From contig USDN01000043.1 in assembly GCA_900553515.1 (NCBI GenBank), forward strand, positions 1-23,773: a DNA stretch of 23,773 nucleotides. Direction: 5' to 3'. Position numbers and translations under genes: made by a program. The notes under the pieces are model-generated. The model did no database searches. It was not told the origin of the DNA and saw nothing but the letters and a program-made list of their open reading frames with translations. Shown in pieces: positions 6,777 through 15,618 of this stretch. Source of the stretch: an uncultured Blautia sp. Its GTDB lineage: Bacteria > Bacillota > Clostridia > Lachnospirales > Lachnospiraceae. Numbering within the stretch: the stretch's first letter is position 1; every line of letters begins with the position of its first letter.

Positions 6777-8777
6777 ATGAGAATTGCTTTGGCAGGAAAC
6801 CCCAACAGTGGCAAAACTACCATGTATAATGCCCTTACCGGAAGAAATGAAAAAGTTGGAAACTGGGCAGGCGTTACAGTAGAAAGAAAGGAAAGCCCGA
6901 TCAGGAAAGGATACTATGAAGGAAATCAGGAGCTTGTAGCAGTGGATCTGCCGGGCGCCTATTCCATGTCTCCTTTTACTTCTGAGGAAAGCATTACCAG
7001 CAGTTATGTAAAAAATGAAGAGCCGGATGTCATCATCAATATTGTGGATGCTTCCAATCTCAGCAGAAGTCTGTTTTTTACCACACAGCTTCTGGAACTT
7101 GGGATACCGGTTGTGGTGGCGTTAAATAAAAGTGATGTGACAGAAAAGAAAAAAACGGAGATTGACATTGAGCTTTTGTCAAAAAAACTGGGGTGTCCGG
7201 TAATTCGTACAGTAGCATCTTCTTCCGGGCATAAAGGTCTTAAGGAGGTAGTAGCCAATGCTGCTGCCTTAAAGGGAAAAGGCCAGAAAGCCCCTTATAT
7301 GCAGGAAGAGATCAATCTTCAGAATAAGGCTGCGGTAGAGGCTGCAGACAGAAAAAGATTTGATTTTGTAAATGATATTGTAAAAGCAGTGGAAAAAAGA
7401 AAGGTTTTTACAAAAAATAAAAATCGTCAGGATCAGATCGATGCAGTCCTTACAAATAAGATTATTGGACTTCCTGTTTTTGCGGCTGTTATGTTTCTGG
7501 TATTTTACATATCCCAGTCCACAGTAGGAACCTGGATCGCAGACTGGCTGGTGGGATGGATCGAAACCTTCCAGAGCTGGGCAGGCGGTCAGGTGGAAGC
7601 TGCCAGCCCGTTTCTTCAGGCGCTTCTGGTAGACGGTATCATTGGTGGAGTTGGCGCGGTTGTAGGATTTCTTCCTCTGGTAATGGTCATGTATTTTTTG
7701 ATCGCGCTTCTTGAGGACTGCGGATATATGGCAAGAGCTACGGTTGTTCTTGATCCGATCTTTAAAAGAGTCGGACTGTCCGGAAAATCTGTAATTCCTA
7801 TGGTGATCGGAACAGGATGTGCCATTCCGGGAATTATGGCATGCCGTACCATCCGTAACGAAAGGGAGCGGAGAGCCACTGCAATGCTGACACCTTTTAT
7901 GCCCTGCGGAGCCAAGCTTCCGGTTATTGCGTTGTTTGCAGGGGCATTTTTTGCAGACGCGGCATGGGTAGGACCCACAATGTATCTGGTAGGGATCGTA
8001 CTGATCTTTTTGGGGGCTCTTCTGGTAAATCAGATTACAGGATATAAATTTCGAAAATCTTTTTTCATTATCGAACTTCCGGAATATAAAATTCCAAGTC
8101 TGAAAAGAGCAGTGTTTTCTATGCTTTCCCGTGGAAAGGCTTACATTGTAAAAGCAGGTACCATTATTCTGGTATGCAATACAGCAGTACAGATCATGCA
8201 GAGCTTCAACTGGCATCTTCAGGTGGTGGAAGAAGGAATGGAAAGTACTTCTATTCTTGCATCTATCGCAACACCGTTTGCAGTGCTTCTGATCCCTCTG
8301 GGATTTGGAGTATGGCAGCTTGCAGCAGCAGCTATTACCGGATTTATTGCAAAGGAAAATGTAGTAGGCACCCTGGCAGTAGTATATGGGCTTACCAACT
8401 TTATTAATGAAGATTTTGCTCTTGTAGGCAGTGGAAATCAGGTGGCAGCTGTTATGGGACTGACAAAGGCAGCAGCGCTTGCATATTTGATGTTCAACCT
8501 GTTTACGCCGCCCTGTTTTGCAGCACTGGGAGCTATGAATTCAGAGATGCAGGACAGAAAATGGCTGTGGGGAGGTATCGCCTTACAGCTGGGAACAGGA
8601 TATACCATTGCTTTCCTGGTATATCAGATAGGAACACTGGTGACCACCGGAAGTCCGGGAAGCGGTTTTGTTCCGGGGCTGGCAGCAGTTGCAGCAATGA
8701 TTCTTGTTGTGGTATTCTTAGTAAAAAGGACACGAAGGAATTTCAGTACAGAATATGGACTTCACGCACAGGGATGA
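6777..8777 (+). CDS. feoB: Ferrous iron transporter FeoB
   Basis: Inner-membrane Fe(II) uptake protein with an N-terminal G-protein domain. 666 residues. G-domain motifs: GNPNSGKT (7-14), GVTVE switch (32-36), DLPG (57-60), NKSD (117-120). After a charged linker (about 185-225) comes the membrane part with two Gate/nucleoside-recognition regions; CGYMARA, GTGCAIPGIMACRT, and PCGAKLPVIA mark the expected Fe-path and core helices. No C-terminal FeoC-like domain. An ATG at 6759 would add six residues, but GGAGGAG and AAAGG lie directly before 6777 and the P-loop strand begins there. Followed after 22 bases by the small Cys-rich membrane protein. Confidence 0.96.
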   Translation: MRIALAGNPNSGKTTMYNALTGRNEKVGNWAGVTVERKESPIRKGYYEGNQELVAVDLPGAYSMSPFTSEESITSSYVKNEEPDVIINIVDASNLSRSLFFTTQLLELGIPVVVALNKSDVTEKKKTEIDIELLSKKLGCPVIRTVASSSGHKGLKEVVANAAALKGKGQKAPYMQEEINLQNKAAVEAADRKRFDFVNDIVKAVEKRKVFTKNKNRQDQIDAVLTNKIIGLPVFAAVMFLVFYISQSTVGTWIADWLVGWIETFQSWAGGQVEAASPFLQALLVDGIIGGVGAVVGFLPLVMVMYFLIALLEDCGYMARATVVLDPIFKRVGLSGKSVIPMVIGTGCAIPGIMACRTIRNERERRATAMLTPFMPCGAKLPVIALFAGAFFADAAWVGPTMYLVGIVLIFLGALLVNQITGYKFRKSFFIIELPEYKIPSLKRAVFSMLSRGKAYIVKAGTIILVCNTAVQIMQSFNWHLQVVEEGMESTSILASIATPFAVLLIPLGFGVWQLAAAAITGFIAKENVVGTLAVVYGLTNFINEDFALVGSGNQVAAVMGLTKAAALAYLMFNLFTPPCFAALGAMNSEMQDRKWLWGGIALQLGTGYTIAFLVYQIGTLVTTGSPGSGFVPGLAAVAAMILVVVFLVKRTRRNFSTEYGLHAQG

Positions 8778-8799
8778 AAAATGAAAGGAGATGTTTGAT

Positions 8800-8961
8800 A
8801 TGGCAGATCTTGTAGTAGCAGGTATCCTGCTGCTGGCTGTAGGAGCTGCGGCAGCATATATTATAAAAGCAAAAAAGAACGGGAAAACATGCATCGGCTG
8901 TTCATCCGGAGGCTGTTGTTCCGGTAAGTGTGACGGTCATTGCAGCGGTACACTAAAATAA
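8800..8961 (+). CDS. FeoB-associated Cys-rich membrane protein
   Basis: A 53-residue protein: one N-terminal membrane helix (about residues 4-22), a short basic stretch KAKKNGK, then a Cys-rich tail with six cysteines (31, 34, 39, 40, 44, 48) in a C..C....CC...C...C arrangement and Gly/Ser between them, plus His47. This matches small proteins commonly found behind feoB in Firmicutes; their role is not well established, and a metal-binding or redox role beside the FeoB pore is inference. The ribosome site AAAGGAG at 8784-8790 lies 9 bases before the ATG, and the gene starts 22 bases after feoB. Confidence 0.88.
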   Translation: MADLVVAGILLLAVGAAAAYIIKAKKNGKTCIGCSSGGCCSGKCDGHCSGTLK

Positions 8962-9025
8962 AAAACTTCGAAAAGCAGCAGCGCATAAAAAATGGATTTT
9001 TCGTATATGATGATAGTATCAACAG

Positions 9026-9054
9026 GAGGCTGGTTAAAAATACCGGCCTCTTTT
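9026..9054 (+). terminator. Terminator of the feo operon
   Basis: Stem GAGGCTGGT (9026-9034) and ACCGGCCTC (9042-9050), with one G-T pair and a seven-base loop, followed by TTTT. It ends the feo unit and separates it from the next gene. Confidence 0.75.
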
Positions 9055-9078
9055 ACTACTATATATGGAGGGATTTTT

Positions 9079-9513
9079 ATGTGGGGATTTACAGCAGCTC
9101 TTATTTCCGGCGCTATGATGAGTATTCAGGGTGTTTTTAACACAGAGGTAACAAAGCAGACCAGCCTTTGGGTATCTACAGGCTGGGTGCAGCTTTCCGC
9201 TTTTTTTGTCTGTGTGGCGGCGTGGTTTTTTACAGGGCGGGAAAATATTTCGGCTTTATGGCAGGTAGAGAATAAATATACACTTCTGGGAGGTGTGATC
9301 GGAGCATTTATTACGGTTACAGTCATTCAGAGCATGGGAACTCTTGGACCTGCCCGGGCAGCTATGCTGATCGTGGTCTCTCAGCTGCTCATTGCCTATG
9401 TCATTGAACTGATGGGGCTGTTTGGCGTGGAAAAGGTGGCTTTTCAGTGGAGAAAAGCAGTTGGAATGGCTGTTGCAATTATTGGAATCATAATCTTTAA
9501 ATGGCAAAAATAA
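9079..9513 (+). CDS. YdcZ/DUF606-type small membrane transporter-like protein
   Basis: 144 residues, strongly hydrophobic, with about five membrane helices (roughly 2-20, 30-51, 69-89, 92-114, 126-141) and a MSIQGVFN-type motif near residue 14, matching the YdcZ/DUF606 group of the drug/metabolite transporter superfamily. Members are half-size and probably dimerise; substrates are mostly unknown. An open frame extends upstream to 8992, but that would run through the feo terminator; the GGAGGGA ribosome site just before 9079 fixes the start. No link to iron is implied, because the terminator separates them. No own promoter was clear. Confidence 0.8.
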   Translation: MWGFTAALISGAMMSIQGVFNTEVTKQTSLWVSTGWVQLSAFFVCVAAWFFTGRENISALWQVENKYTLLGGVIGAFITVTVIQSMGTLGPARAAMLIVVSQLLIAYVIELMGLFGVEKVAFQWRKAVGMAVAIIGIIIFKWQK

Positions 9514-9523
9514 GAGTTGGGTA

Positions 9524-9552
9524 TTGTAAAAGCAGATGGAATTCGTTAGAAT
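9524..9552 (+). promoter_or_regulatory. Candidate promoter of the comEA operon
   Basis: -35 TTGTAA at 9524-9529, 17-base spacer, -10 TAGAAT at 9547-9552. Start of transcription near 9559, about 45 bases before the likely comEA translation start. I see no competence-regulator box. Confidence 0.45.
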
Positions 9553-9651
9553 AGGAGTTGGTCAAGTGTGAGTATCGGGGGAACAGATAAGGAGTGACCC
9601 CATATCAGAAAACAAAAGAGTGATCAGAAAAGGAATACTCTGAGACTTCTG

Positions 9652-10269
9652 TTGGTACTTCTGATACTTTTTGCCAGTGCGGTTTTATCCGGCTGCGGCA
9701 GACAGGATCCAGAGATTCTGTTGGAAGAGGAACAGAAGGAGAACAGTGAGAAAGAGACAGATATCCCGGAACAGGAAACAACGCCGGAGATCACAAAGCC
9801 GCCAGAAGACATTTTTGTAGATGTCTGTGGAGCTGTGACAAAGCCCGGAGTTTACCGTATGCCCTTTGACAGCAGAGTATTTCAGGCTGTAGAAGCTGCC
9901 GGAGGGTTTCTTCCGGAGGCTGCAGGAAGCCATGTAAATCAGGCACAGCCTTTAAGCGACGGTCAGCAGATCTATGTACCTACAAAGGAAGAGGCAGAAA
10001 AGGCCGGAAGAGATCCGGCAGACGGGACTTTTTCCGGAACGGAGACAGGAGCAGACAGTCAGCCGGAAGAAAACGGGAAGGTAAATCTGAATACCGCAGA
10101 TGCGGCAGCTCTTCAGACTCTCAGTGGTATCGGTGAGTCTAAAGCACAGGCGATCCTGGCATACAGAGAAGAACATGGAGGGTTTTCTTCCATAGAGGAA
10201 CTGATGGATGTGCCGGGGATAAAAGAAAATACTTTTTTAAAGATAAAAGATAAAATTGCAGTAGAATAA
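9652..10269 (+). CDS. comEA: ComEA family DNA-binding lipoprotein
   Basis: Surface DNA receptor of the competence machine, which hands DNA to ComEC. A hydrophobic signal ends in lipobox LSGC (Cys15 from the TTG at 9652), then a Glu-rich linker, an SLBB domain (about 55-110, starting VDVCGAVTKPGVY), an acidic linker, and a helix-hairpin-helix DNA-binding domain (143-205: VNLNTADAAALQTLSGIG...DVPGI). Coordinates begin at the first conventional start, TTG 9652, but that has no ribosome site and no basic residues ahead of the hydrophobic core. The frame is open from 9598; an ATC at 9604 sits 9 bases after AAGGAG and would supply RKQKSDQKR, and a CTG at 9640 follows AAAAGGA. The true start is probably upstream. 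The lipid anchor replaces the usual membrane helix. First gene of a five-gene operon. Confidence 0.88.
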   Translation: MVLLILFASAVLSGCGRQDPEILLEEEQKENSEKETDIPEQETTPEITKPPEDIFVDVCGAVTKPGVYRMPFDSRVFQAVEAAGGFLPEAAGSHVNQAQPLSDGQQIYVPTKEEAEKAGRDPADGTFSGTETGADSQPEENGKVNLNTADAAALQTLSGIGESKAQAILAYREEHGGFSSIEELMDVPGIKENTFLKIKDKIAVE

Positions 10270-10280
10270 GGAGAAATTAA

Positions 10281-10970
10281 ATGAGCAGGAAAGTGTTAGT
10301 GGTAGATGATGAAAAACTGATCGTAAAAGGAATTCGCTTTAATCTGGAACAGGATGGAATGGAAGTGGACTGCGCCTACGATGGAGAAGAGGCTGTGGAG
10401 AAGGCCAGGGAAAACCATTATGATATCATCCTTCTGGACCTGATGCTTCCCAAAATGGACGGCCTTGAGGTCTGCCAGCAGATTCGGGAATTTTCTAATG
10501 TTCCGATTGTAATGCTTACTGCAAAGGGTGAAGATATGGATAAGATCCTTGGGCTGGAATATGGTGCAGATGATTATATTACCAAGCCATTTAATATCCT
10601 GGAGGTAAAAGCAAGGATCAAGGCGATCATGCGTCGTGCCCGTTCTGAAAGCGAGGAAAAAGAAAAAGCCAAGAGTATTGAAAGCGGTGATCTGAAGCTT
10701 GACTGTGAGAGCCGCCGTGTGTTCATCGGGGGCAAGGAGATCAATCTTACTGCCAAAGAGTTTGATGTGCTGGAACTTCTGGTGTTTAATCCTAATAAGG
10801 TTTACAGCCGTGAAAATCTGCTGAACATTGTGTGGGGATATGAATATCCTGGTGATGTAAGAACTGTGGACGTACATATCCGTCGTCTCCGTGAAAAAAT
10901 TGAGGCCAATCCCAGTGAGCCGAAATATGTACACACGAAATGGGGCGTAGGCTACTATTTCCAGGCGTAG
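10281..10970 (+). CDS. OmpR/PhoB-family response regulator
   Basis: 229-residue transcription factor. The receiver domain (1-120) has the acidic pair Asp9/Asp10, phospho-acceptor Asp53 in LLDLMLPKMDG, Thr80 and Lys102 (YITKPF). The winged-helix domain (about 130-228) has LTAKEFDVLELL, the recognition region RTVDVHIRRLREKIE and the final GVGYYF wing. It is close in style to PhoP/WalR/VicR-type regulators. It begins 11 bases after comEA and ends 3 bases before its kinase, so the pair is surely co-transcribed. Its targets cannot be read from the window. Confidence 0.95.
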   Translation: MSRKVLVVDDEKLIVKGIRFNLEQDGMEVDCAYDGEEAVEKARENHYDIILLDLMLPKMDGLEVCQQIREFSNVPIVMLTAKGEDMDKILGLEYGADDYITKPFNILEVKARIKAIMRRARSESEEKEKAKSIESGDLKLDCESRRVFIGGKEINLTAKEFDVLELLVFNPNKVYSRENLLNIVWGYEYPGDVRTVDVHIRRLREKIEANPSEPKYVHTKWGVGYYFQA

Positions 10971-10973
10971 GCC

Positions 10974-12395
10974 ATGAAGAAGAAAAAAAGATTTTTTAAG
11001 AGTCTGCGCTTTCGGATCCTGATCATTCTGGTGATTCTGGGAATCGTCCCCAGTGTGATCGTTACGCAGATGATGCTGAGCAATTATGAAAAACAGGCGA
11101 TCACAGCCAGGACCAGCACGGTAGGCACACAGTGCAGTATCCTGTGTGATCAGATCATCAAAGAAAACTATCTCAATGACTCCAGCTCTGAAACAGTAAA
11201 CGGTAAGCTGGAGTTATTGTCTAACATCTACGGCGGAAGGCTGCTGATCGTGGATCGGGATTTCAGGATCGTAAAGGATACTTATCATGTAGATGAAGGA
11301 AAGACTCTGATTTCTCCTAAGGTCATCCGCTGCTTTAAAAGCGGAAAGCCCACAGATTATCAGCGGAACGGGCAGGTGCTTGAGATTGCGATCCCGATCA
11401 AAAGTGCGGATGTTCCCCAGACACAGGGAGCTATGCTGGTTACGATCTCAAGCAGCGAGATTACGGCAACCATGATGGATATGAAGTATCAGGGGATTCT
11501 GATCCTTGCGATCATTATTGTCCTTTCTGTATTCTTTGCATATATTATGTCTACGGTTCTTGTGAAGCCTCTGGCCCGTGTTACAAAATCCATTGAAGAT
11601 CTGACTGACGGATATCAGAATGATGAGATTTCTGTTCCGGATTACACGGAAACAGAGCTTATTACAGACGCATTCAATAAAATGCTGAGCCGGATGAAGA
11701 CTTTGGACGAATCCAGATCGGAATTTGTTTCCAACGTGTCTCATGAACTGAAGACTCCGATGACTTCTATGAAAGTCCTGGCAGATTCTCTGGTAGGGCA
11801 GGAAGGAGTTCCGGAAGAACTTTACCAGGAATTTATGCGTGATATCACCGCAGAGATAGACAGGGAAAACCGTATCATTACAGACCTTTTAAGCCTGGTA
11901 AAAATGGATAAAAAGACAGCAGATCTTTCTATCCAGCATATGGATATCAATCATCTCCTTGAAGAGATCCTGAAAAGGCTTCGGCCTATTGCAGATAAAA
12001 GGAGTATTGATCTGATCCTTGACAGTTTCCGTCCGGTGGAGGCAGATGTAGATGAAATCAAATTTACTTCTGCGATCAGCAATCTGGTGGAGAATGCCAT
12101 CAAGTATAATGTAGACGACGGATGGGTGAGAGTTTCTATTGATGCAGACCACAAGTATTTTTATGTTACTGTGGCAGATTCCGGTATGGGAATACCGGAA
12201 GAATCTCTTGATCGTATTTTTGAGAGATTTTATCGTGTGGATAAATCTCATTCCAGAGAGATCGGCGGTACAGGTCTGGGGCTTGCCATAACAAGAAGTA
12301 CCATTGCCATGCATCATGGTGTGATCAAGGTGTTCAGCAGGGAAGGGGAAGGAACTACCTTCTCAGTCAGGATCCCGCTGTCATATATTCCATAG
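10974..12395 (+). CDS. HAMP-containing sensor histidine kinase
   Basis: 473-residue membrane kinase, partner of the regulator just upstream. Layout: TM helix 1 (about 14-33), an extracellular sensor region of about 135 residues with no obvious ligand motif, TM helix 2 (about 174-196), HAMP linker (197-245), HisKA with phospho-acceptor His257 in VSNVSHELKTPMTS, and HATPase with N box NLVENAIKYN, G1 DSGMGIPEE, F box IFERFYRVDKS and G2 GGTGLGLAI. It resembles PhoR/VicK-type kinases but has no PAS domain visible. The signal is unknown; a cell-envelope cue is plausible given the lipoprotein encoded next. Confidence 0.95.
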   Translation: MKKKKRFFKSLRFRILIILVILGIVPSVIVTQMMLSNYEKQAITARTSTVGTQCSILCDQIIKENYLNDSSSETVNGKLELLSNIYGGRLLIVDRDFRIVKDTYHVDEGKTLISPKVIRCFKSGKPTDYQRNGQVLEIAIPIKSADVPQTQGAMLVTISSSEITATMMDMKYQGILILAIIIVLSVFFAYIMSTVLVKPLARVTKSIEDLTDGYQNDEISVPDYTETELITDAFNKMLSRMKTLDESRSEFVSNVSHELKTPMTSMKVLADSLVGQEGVPEELYQEFMRDITAEIDRENRIITDLLSLVKMDKKTADLSIQHMDINHLLEEILKRLRPIADKRSIDLILDSFRPVEADVDEIKFTSAISNLVENAIKYNVDDGWVRVSIDADHKYFYVTVADSGMGIPEESLDRIFERFYRVDKSHSREIGGTGLGLAITRSTIAMHHGVIKVFSREGEGTTFSVRIPLSYIP

Positions 12396-12405
12396 GAGGT
12401 GCCGG

Positions 12406-13341
12406 ATGAAGAAAATAATCAGCATGCTTCTTCTGGCAGTCTTTATCTGTATCACGGCTGCCGGATGCAGTATTGAGGTAGAAGAAAAAGAGCCGGACAA
12501 ATACAGTTATTATTATCTGAACCAGTCAGAGACGTCTTTGAGGAAAGAAGCTTATAACCCAAAGGAAGAGAACGGGGAAAATATGCTGAGAGAACTGATG
12601 CAGTATATCAGCAGCAAAAAGGCTCCGGAGGACGGGATTCCGCTTTTGCCGGAAAATGTGATCCTTAATTCTTATGATTTTCAGGACAGTACCCTGGTGA
12701 TCGATTTTAGAGGCGGATACCGGGAGATGAGCAGGGCAAGAGAGGTTCTTACAAGAGCAGGCATCGTCATGACATTTCTTCAGATACCGGAGATCGAAAA
12801 GGTACGTTTTACTCTGGAAGGACAGGAATTAACAGATTCCAGAAACAATAAAATCGGAGAGATGACAAGACAAAGCTTTTTGAATCTTTCTGGAAAGAAT
12901 ATGGACAGCTACAGATATGATACCTTTACTTTATATTTTACAGATAAAAGCGGTCAGAAGCTGGTAAAGGAAAAAAGAAATATCTATTACAGAAGAACCC
13001 TTCCAAAAGAAAGTGTAGTTCTGGAGCAGCTGGCAAAGGGACCTATGGAGGAAGGACATTACGCTGTAATCCCTGAATCTTCTGTGGCTCTCAGCGCTAT
13101 TATTGCAGACAGGATCTGCTATATTGATATGAACCGTGCTTTTCAGGAGGAGGCTCCTGACATAGCAGAGAATGTCCAGATATATGCGGTTGTGAATTCC
13201 CTTCTGGATTCCTGCGAAGCAGATAAAGTTCAGATCTCCATTGAAGGAAGTATGGAAGGAAACTTAAAAACCAGTATGCCTCTGTATACGTTTTATCAAA
13301 AAAATGAAGATCTGGTAGAACAGGAAGTTTCCAGTTCCTGA
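12406..13341 (+). CDS. GerMN-domain lipoprotein
   Basis: 311 residues. Lipoprotein signal: basic MKK, hydrophobic core, lipobox AAGC with Cys21. The mature part contains two GerMN-like repeats, about 35-150 (…SYDFQDSTLVIDFRGG…) and 175-290 (YYRRTLPKESVVLEQLAKGP…CYIDMNRAF…VVNSLL), the fold named after spore germination protein GerM. It would be anchored on the outer face of the membrane. It starts 10 bases after the kinase gene, suggesting a sensory or envelope-linked role for the trio; the order regulator-kinase-GerMN lipoprotein is also that of actinobacterial mtrA-mtrB-lpqB. I do not assign a specific function. Confidence 0.85.
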   Translation: MKKIISMLLLAVFICITAAGCSIEVEEKEPDKYSYYYLNQSETSLRKEAYNPKEENGENMLRELMQYISSKKAPEDGIPLLPENVILNSYDFQDSTLVIDFRGGYREMSRAREVLTRAGIVMTFLQIPEIEKVRFTLEGQELTDSRNNKIGEMTRQSFLNLSGKNMDSYRYDTFTLYFTDKSGQKLVKEKRNIYYRRTLPKESVVLEQLAKGPMEEGHYAVIPESSVALSAIIADRICYIDMNRAFQEEAPDIAENVQIYAVVNSLLDSCEADKVQISIEGSMEGNLKTSMPLYTFYQKNEDLVEQEVSSS

Positions 13342-13372
13342 TTCTGGAAGGATCTTATGAAAGGGATGACAA

Positions 13373-15574
13373 ATGACAAGACGTCCATTATGTCTTGTGT
13401 GTCTGATCCTGATGCTGTGTATGTGGATCGCTGATCTGGCAGGGATACCGTTGATAAGCGGTGTCCCTTTGCCGGACACAGTACAGACTTACATCGAAAA
13501 GCATCCGGATGCTGTGATCTGCGGGGAGGTACAGCAGTGTCAGGCCACAGAGTTCTCCTTTTCTGTCTGTTTAAAACAAGTCTTTCTGATCGTTCGATCA
13601 GAAAAAATTCCCATTGATAATGTAAAAGTATTTTTAAAAAAAGAAGAAGATCTGCCGTCAGGTACGCTGGCTGTTTTTTCCGGACGTCTGGAATCAGTAG
13701 GTGCGCCCAGAAATCCGGGGGAGTTTGATTCTCGCCAGTATCATGCCTGCCAGCATATCTATTATTTTATGAAAAAGGCTGTACTAAAAAAGAAAAGTGC
13801 CGGATATTCCGGATATCGTCAGAAATTACTGGAACTGAAAGAACAGGTTCTTCATATCTTAAGAAATGCGGCAGGAAAAGATTCTCCGGTTTTTGAAGCA
13901 ATGCTCCTGGGAGAAAAAACCGATTTGGAACAGGAAGTGAAAATGCGTTATCAGATGGCGGGGATGATCCATATTCTGGCTATTTCAGGACTGCATATCA
14001 GTATTCTTGGAATGGGGCTTTTTTCTCTGATGAAAAAAACAGGGTTGGGAAATGGAATTGCGGGACTTTTATCTCTTATAGTGATGCTTCAATATGGAAT
14101 CTTTACAGGGGGAAGCGTTTCTTCCATGAGAGCGGTATGTATGTTTGTGCTTTCTGTAGGTGCAAAGATCCTGGGAAGAACTTATGATATCCTGACAGCT
14201 CTGGCAGTGTCCGCAATCCTGCTTCTTCTGAGTTCTCCTGCTTATTTATACAGCAGCGGTTTTCTGCTGTCTTTTGGGGCGGTCGCAGGTGTGGCTTTTG
14301 TGTCTCCCTGTGTGATAAAAATTATGAATATCAGGTGCAAAGCAGGAAAAGCTCTGGCAGGGTCTGCAGCAGTGCAGCTTTCAACACTTCCGATCATGCT
14401 GGCATCCTTTGGAGAGATATCCATTGCCGGTATTTTTCTGAACCTTGCAGTGCTTCCTACAGTAGGCGGTGTGCTCCTTAGCGGGCTGTGCTGCAGCATA
14501 GTTGGTTTTATAAACCAGGAGGCTGCTGCAGTGGCGGCTGTTCCCGGAAGAGTGCTTTTGGGGTTTTATGAAAAACTGGGTATGCTGGCAGGAAAACTGC
14601 CTTTTTGTACCTGGATCGGAGGAAAACCGGAAATCTGGCAGTGGGTGATCTACTATGGACTGATGGCGCTGGGAATATTCTGGGGACTGCGAAGTGCAGA
14701 AAAAAAGAAGAAAGCAGGCAGAGGTTTTTTATGCGGCCTGATCGTTCTGGCAGGGATCCTGCTTCTTTCCTGGCAGCCCCGAAAAGGACTTCGTATTACC
14801 TGTCTGGATATTGGACAGGGGGACGGAATCGTTCTGGAAATGCCGGAAAAAGGTGTATTTCTTATGGATTGTGGAAGCAGCAATAAGAAGAATATTGCAG
14901 CATACCAGCTTCTTCCATATCTGAAAAGCAGAGGGATCTCCTATATAGATGGTATCCTGGTCTCCCATACAGACAGCGATCATATCAGCGGTATACAGGA
15001 GCTTATGGAATACATGGTGCAGGGACTGACTTCTGTGAAGGCCGGAGTGTTGATGCTTCCTCAGTGGAAAGAAAAGCCGGAGGCATATCAGCTTCTGGAA
15101 AAACTGGCAAAGGAAGCTGGAATTCAGGTACTTCATGTGGAAAAAGGAAATGTTTTTTCCTGCGGAAAAGTAAAATTTCATATCCTTGCTCCTTTGAAGG
15201 ATACTTTGGGAGATAATGTAAACGAGGATGGTATGGTGATGGAAATAGAGTACGGCGAATTTCAGGGGCTTTTTACCGGAGACATCGGAATGGATACAGA
15301 GAAAAAACTGCTGTCAGAGTTTTCGGATGTGGATTTTTTAAAAACAGCGCATCATGGGTCAAGGCATTCCACCTGTCAGGAATTTCTGGATCAGGTGAAA
15401 CCGGAACTGGCAGTAATATCCTGTTCTGATTCCAATACTTATGGACATCCTTCACCGGAAACTACTCTTCGGATGAAAAAAAGTGGAATAAAAGTAGAAT
15501 ATACTATGAAAAACGGTGCGATTACTTTGCATACAGACGGAATCCGTATATGGACAGAACACTTTGTAAAATAA
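13373..15574 (+). CDS. comEC: ComEC/Rec2 competence DNA channel
   Basis: 733-residue membrane protein that moves single-stranded DNA through the membrane in natural transformation. N-terminal DUF4131-type OB region between early helices (about 1-150); competence domain (about 175-460) with the hallmark AMLLGEKTDL...GMIHILAISGLHISILG and GGSVSSMRA, and many helices; C-terminal metallo-beta-lactamase domain from about 470 with LDIGQGDGIVLE, the metal motif HTDSDH near residue 531, and GDIG and HHGS motifs later. Domain set and length are complete. It starts 31 bases after the GerMN gene, with AAAGGG before its ATG. comEB and a pilus system are not in the window, so transformability is not shown. 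Confidence 0.95.
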   Translation: MTRRPLCLVCLILMLCMWIADLAGIPLISGVPLPDTVQTYIEKHPDAVICGEVQQCQATEFSFSVCLKQVFLIVRSEKIPIDNVKVFLKKEEDLPSGTLAVFSGRLESVGAPRNPGEFDSRQYHACQHIYYFMKKAVLKKKSAGYSGYRQKLLELKEQVLHILRNAAGKDSPVFEAMLLGEKTDLEQEVKMRYQMAGMIHILAISGLHISILGMGLFSLMKKTGLGNGIAGLLSLIVMLQYGIFTGGSVSSMRAVCMFVLSVGAKILGRTYDILTALAVSAILLLLSSPAYLYSSGFLLSFGAVAGVAFVSPCVIKIMNIRCKAGKALAGSAAVQLSTLPIMLASFGEISIAGIFLNLAVLPTVGGVLLSGLCCSIVGFINQEAAAVAAVPGRVLLGFYEKLGMLAGKLPFCTWIGGKPEIWQWVIYYGLMALGIFWGLRSAEKKKKAGRGFLCGLIVLAGILLLSWQPRKGLRITCLDIGQGDGIVLEMPEKGVFLMDCGSSNKKNIAAYQLLPYLKSRGISYIDGILVSHTDSDHISGIQELMEYMVQGLTSVKAGVLMLPQWKEKPEAYQLLEKLAKEAGIQVLHVEKGNVFSCGKVKFHILAPLKDTLGDNVNEDGMVMEIEYGEFQGLFTGDIGMDTEKKLLSEFSDVDFLKTAHHGSRHSTCQEFLDQVKPELAVISCSDSNTYGHPSPETTLRMKKSGIKVEYTMKNGAITLHTDGIRIWTEHFVK

Positions 15575-15618
15575 AAGTTCGGACAGGTTATGATGAATAT
15601 CGGAGCCGGGGATTTGTC

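Noticed and set aside
7269..8216. Open frame of 315 codons antisense to feoB
   Set aside because: Shadow of feoB membrane-segment codons; no start signal or protein-like pattern.
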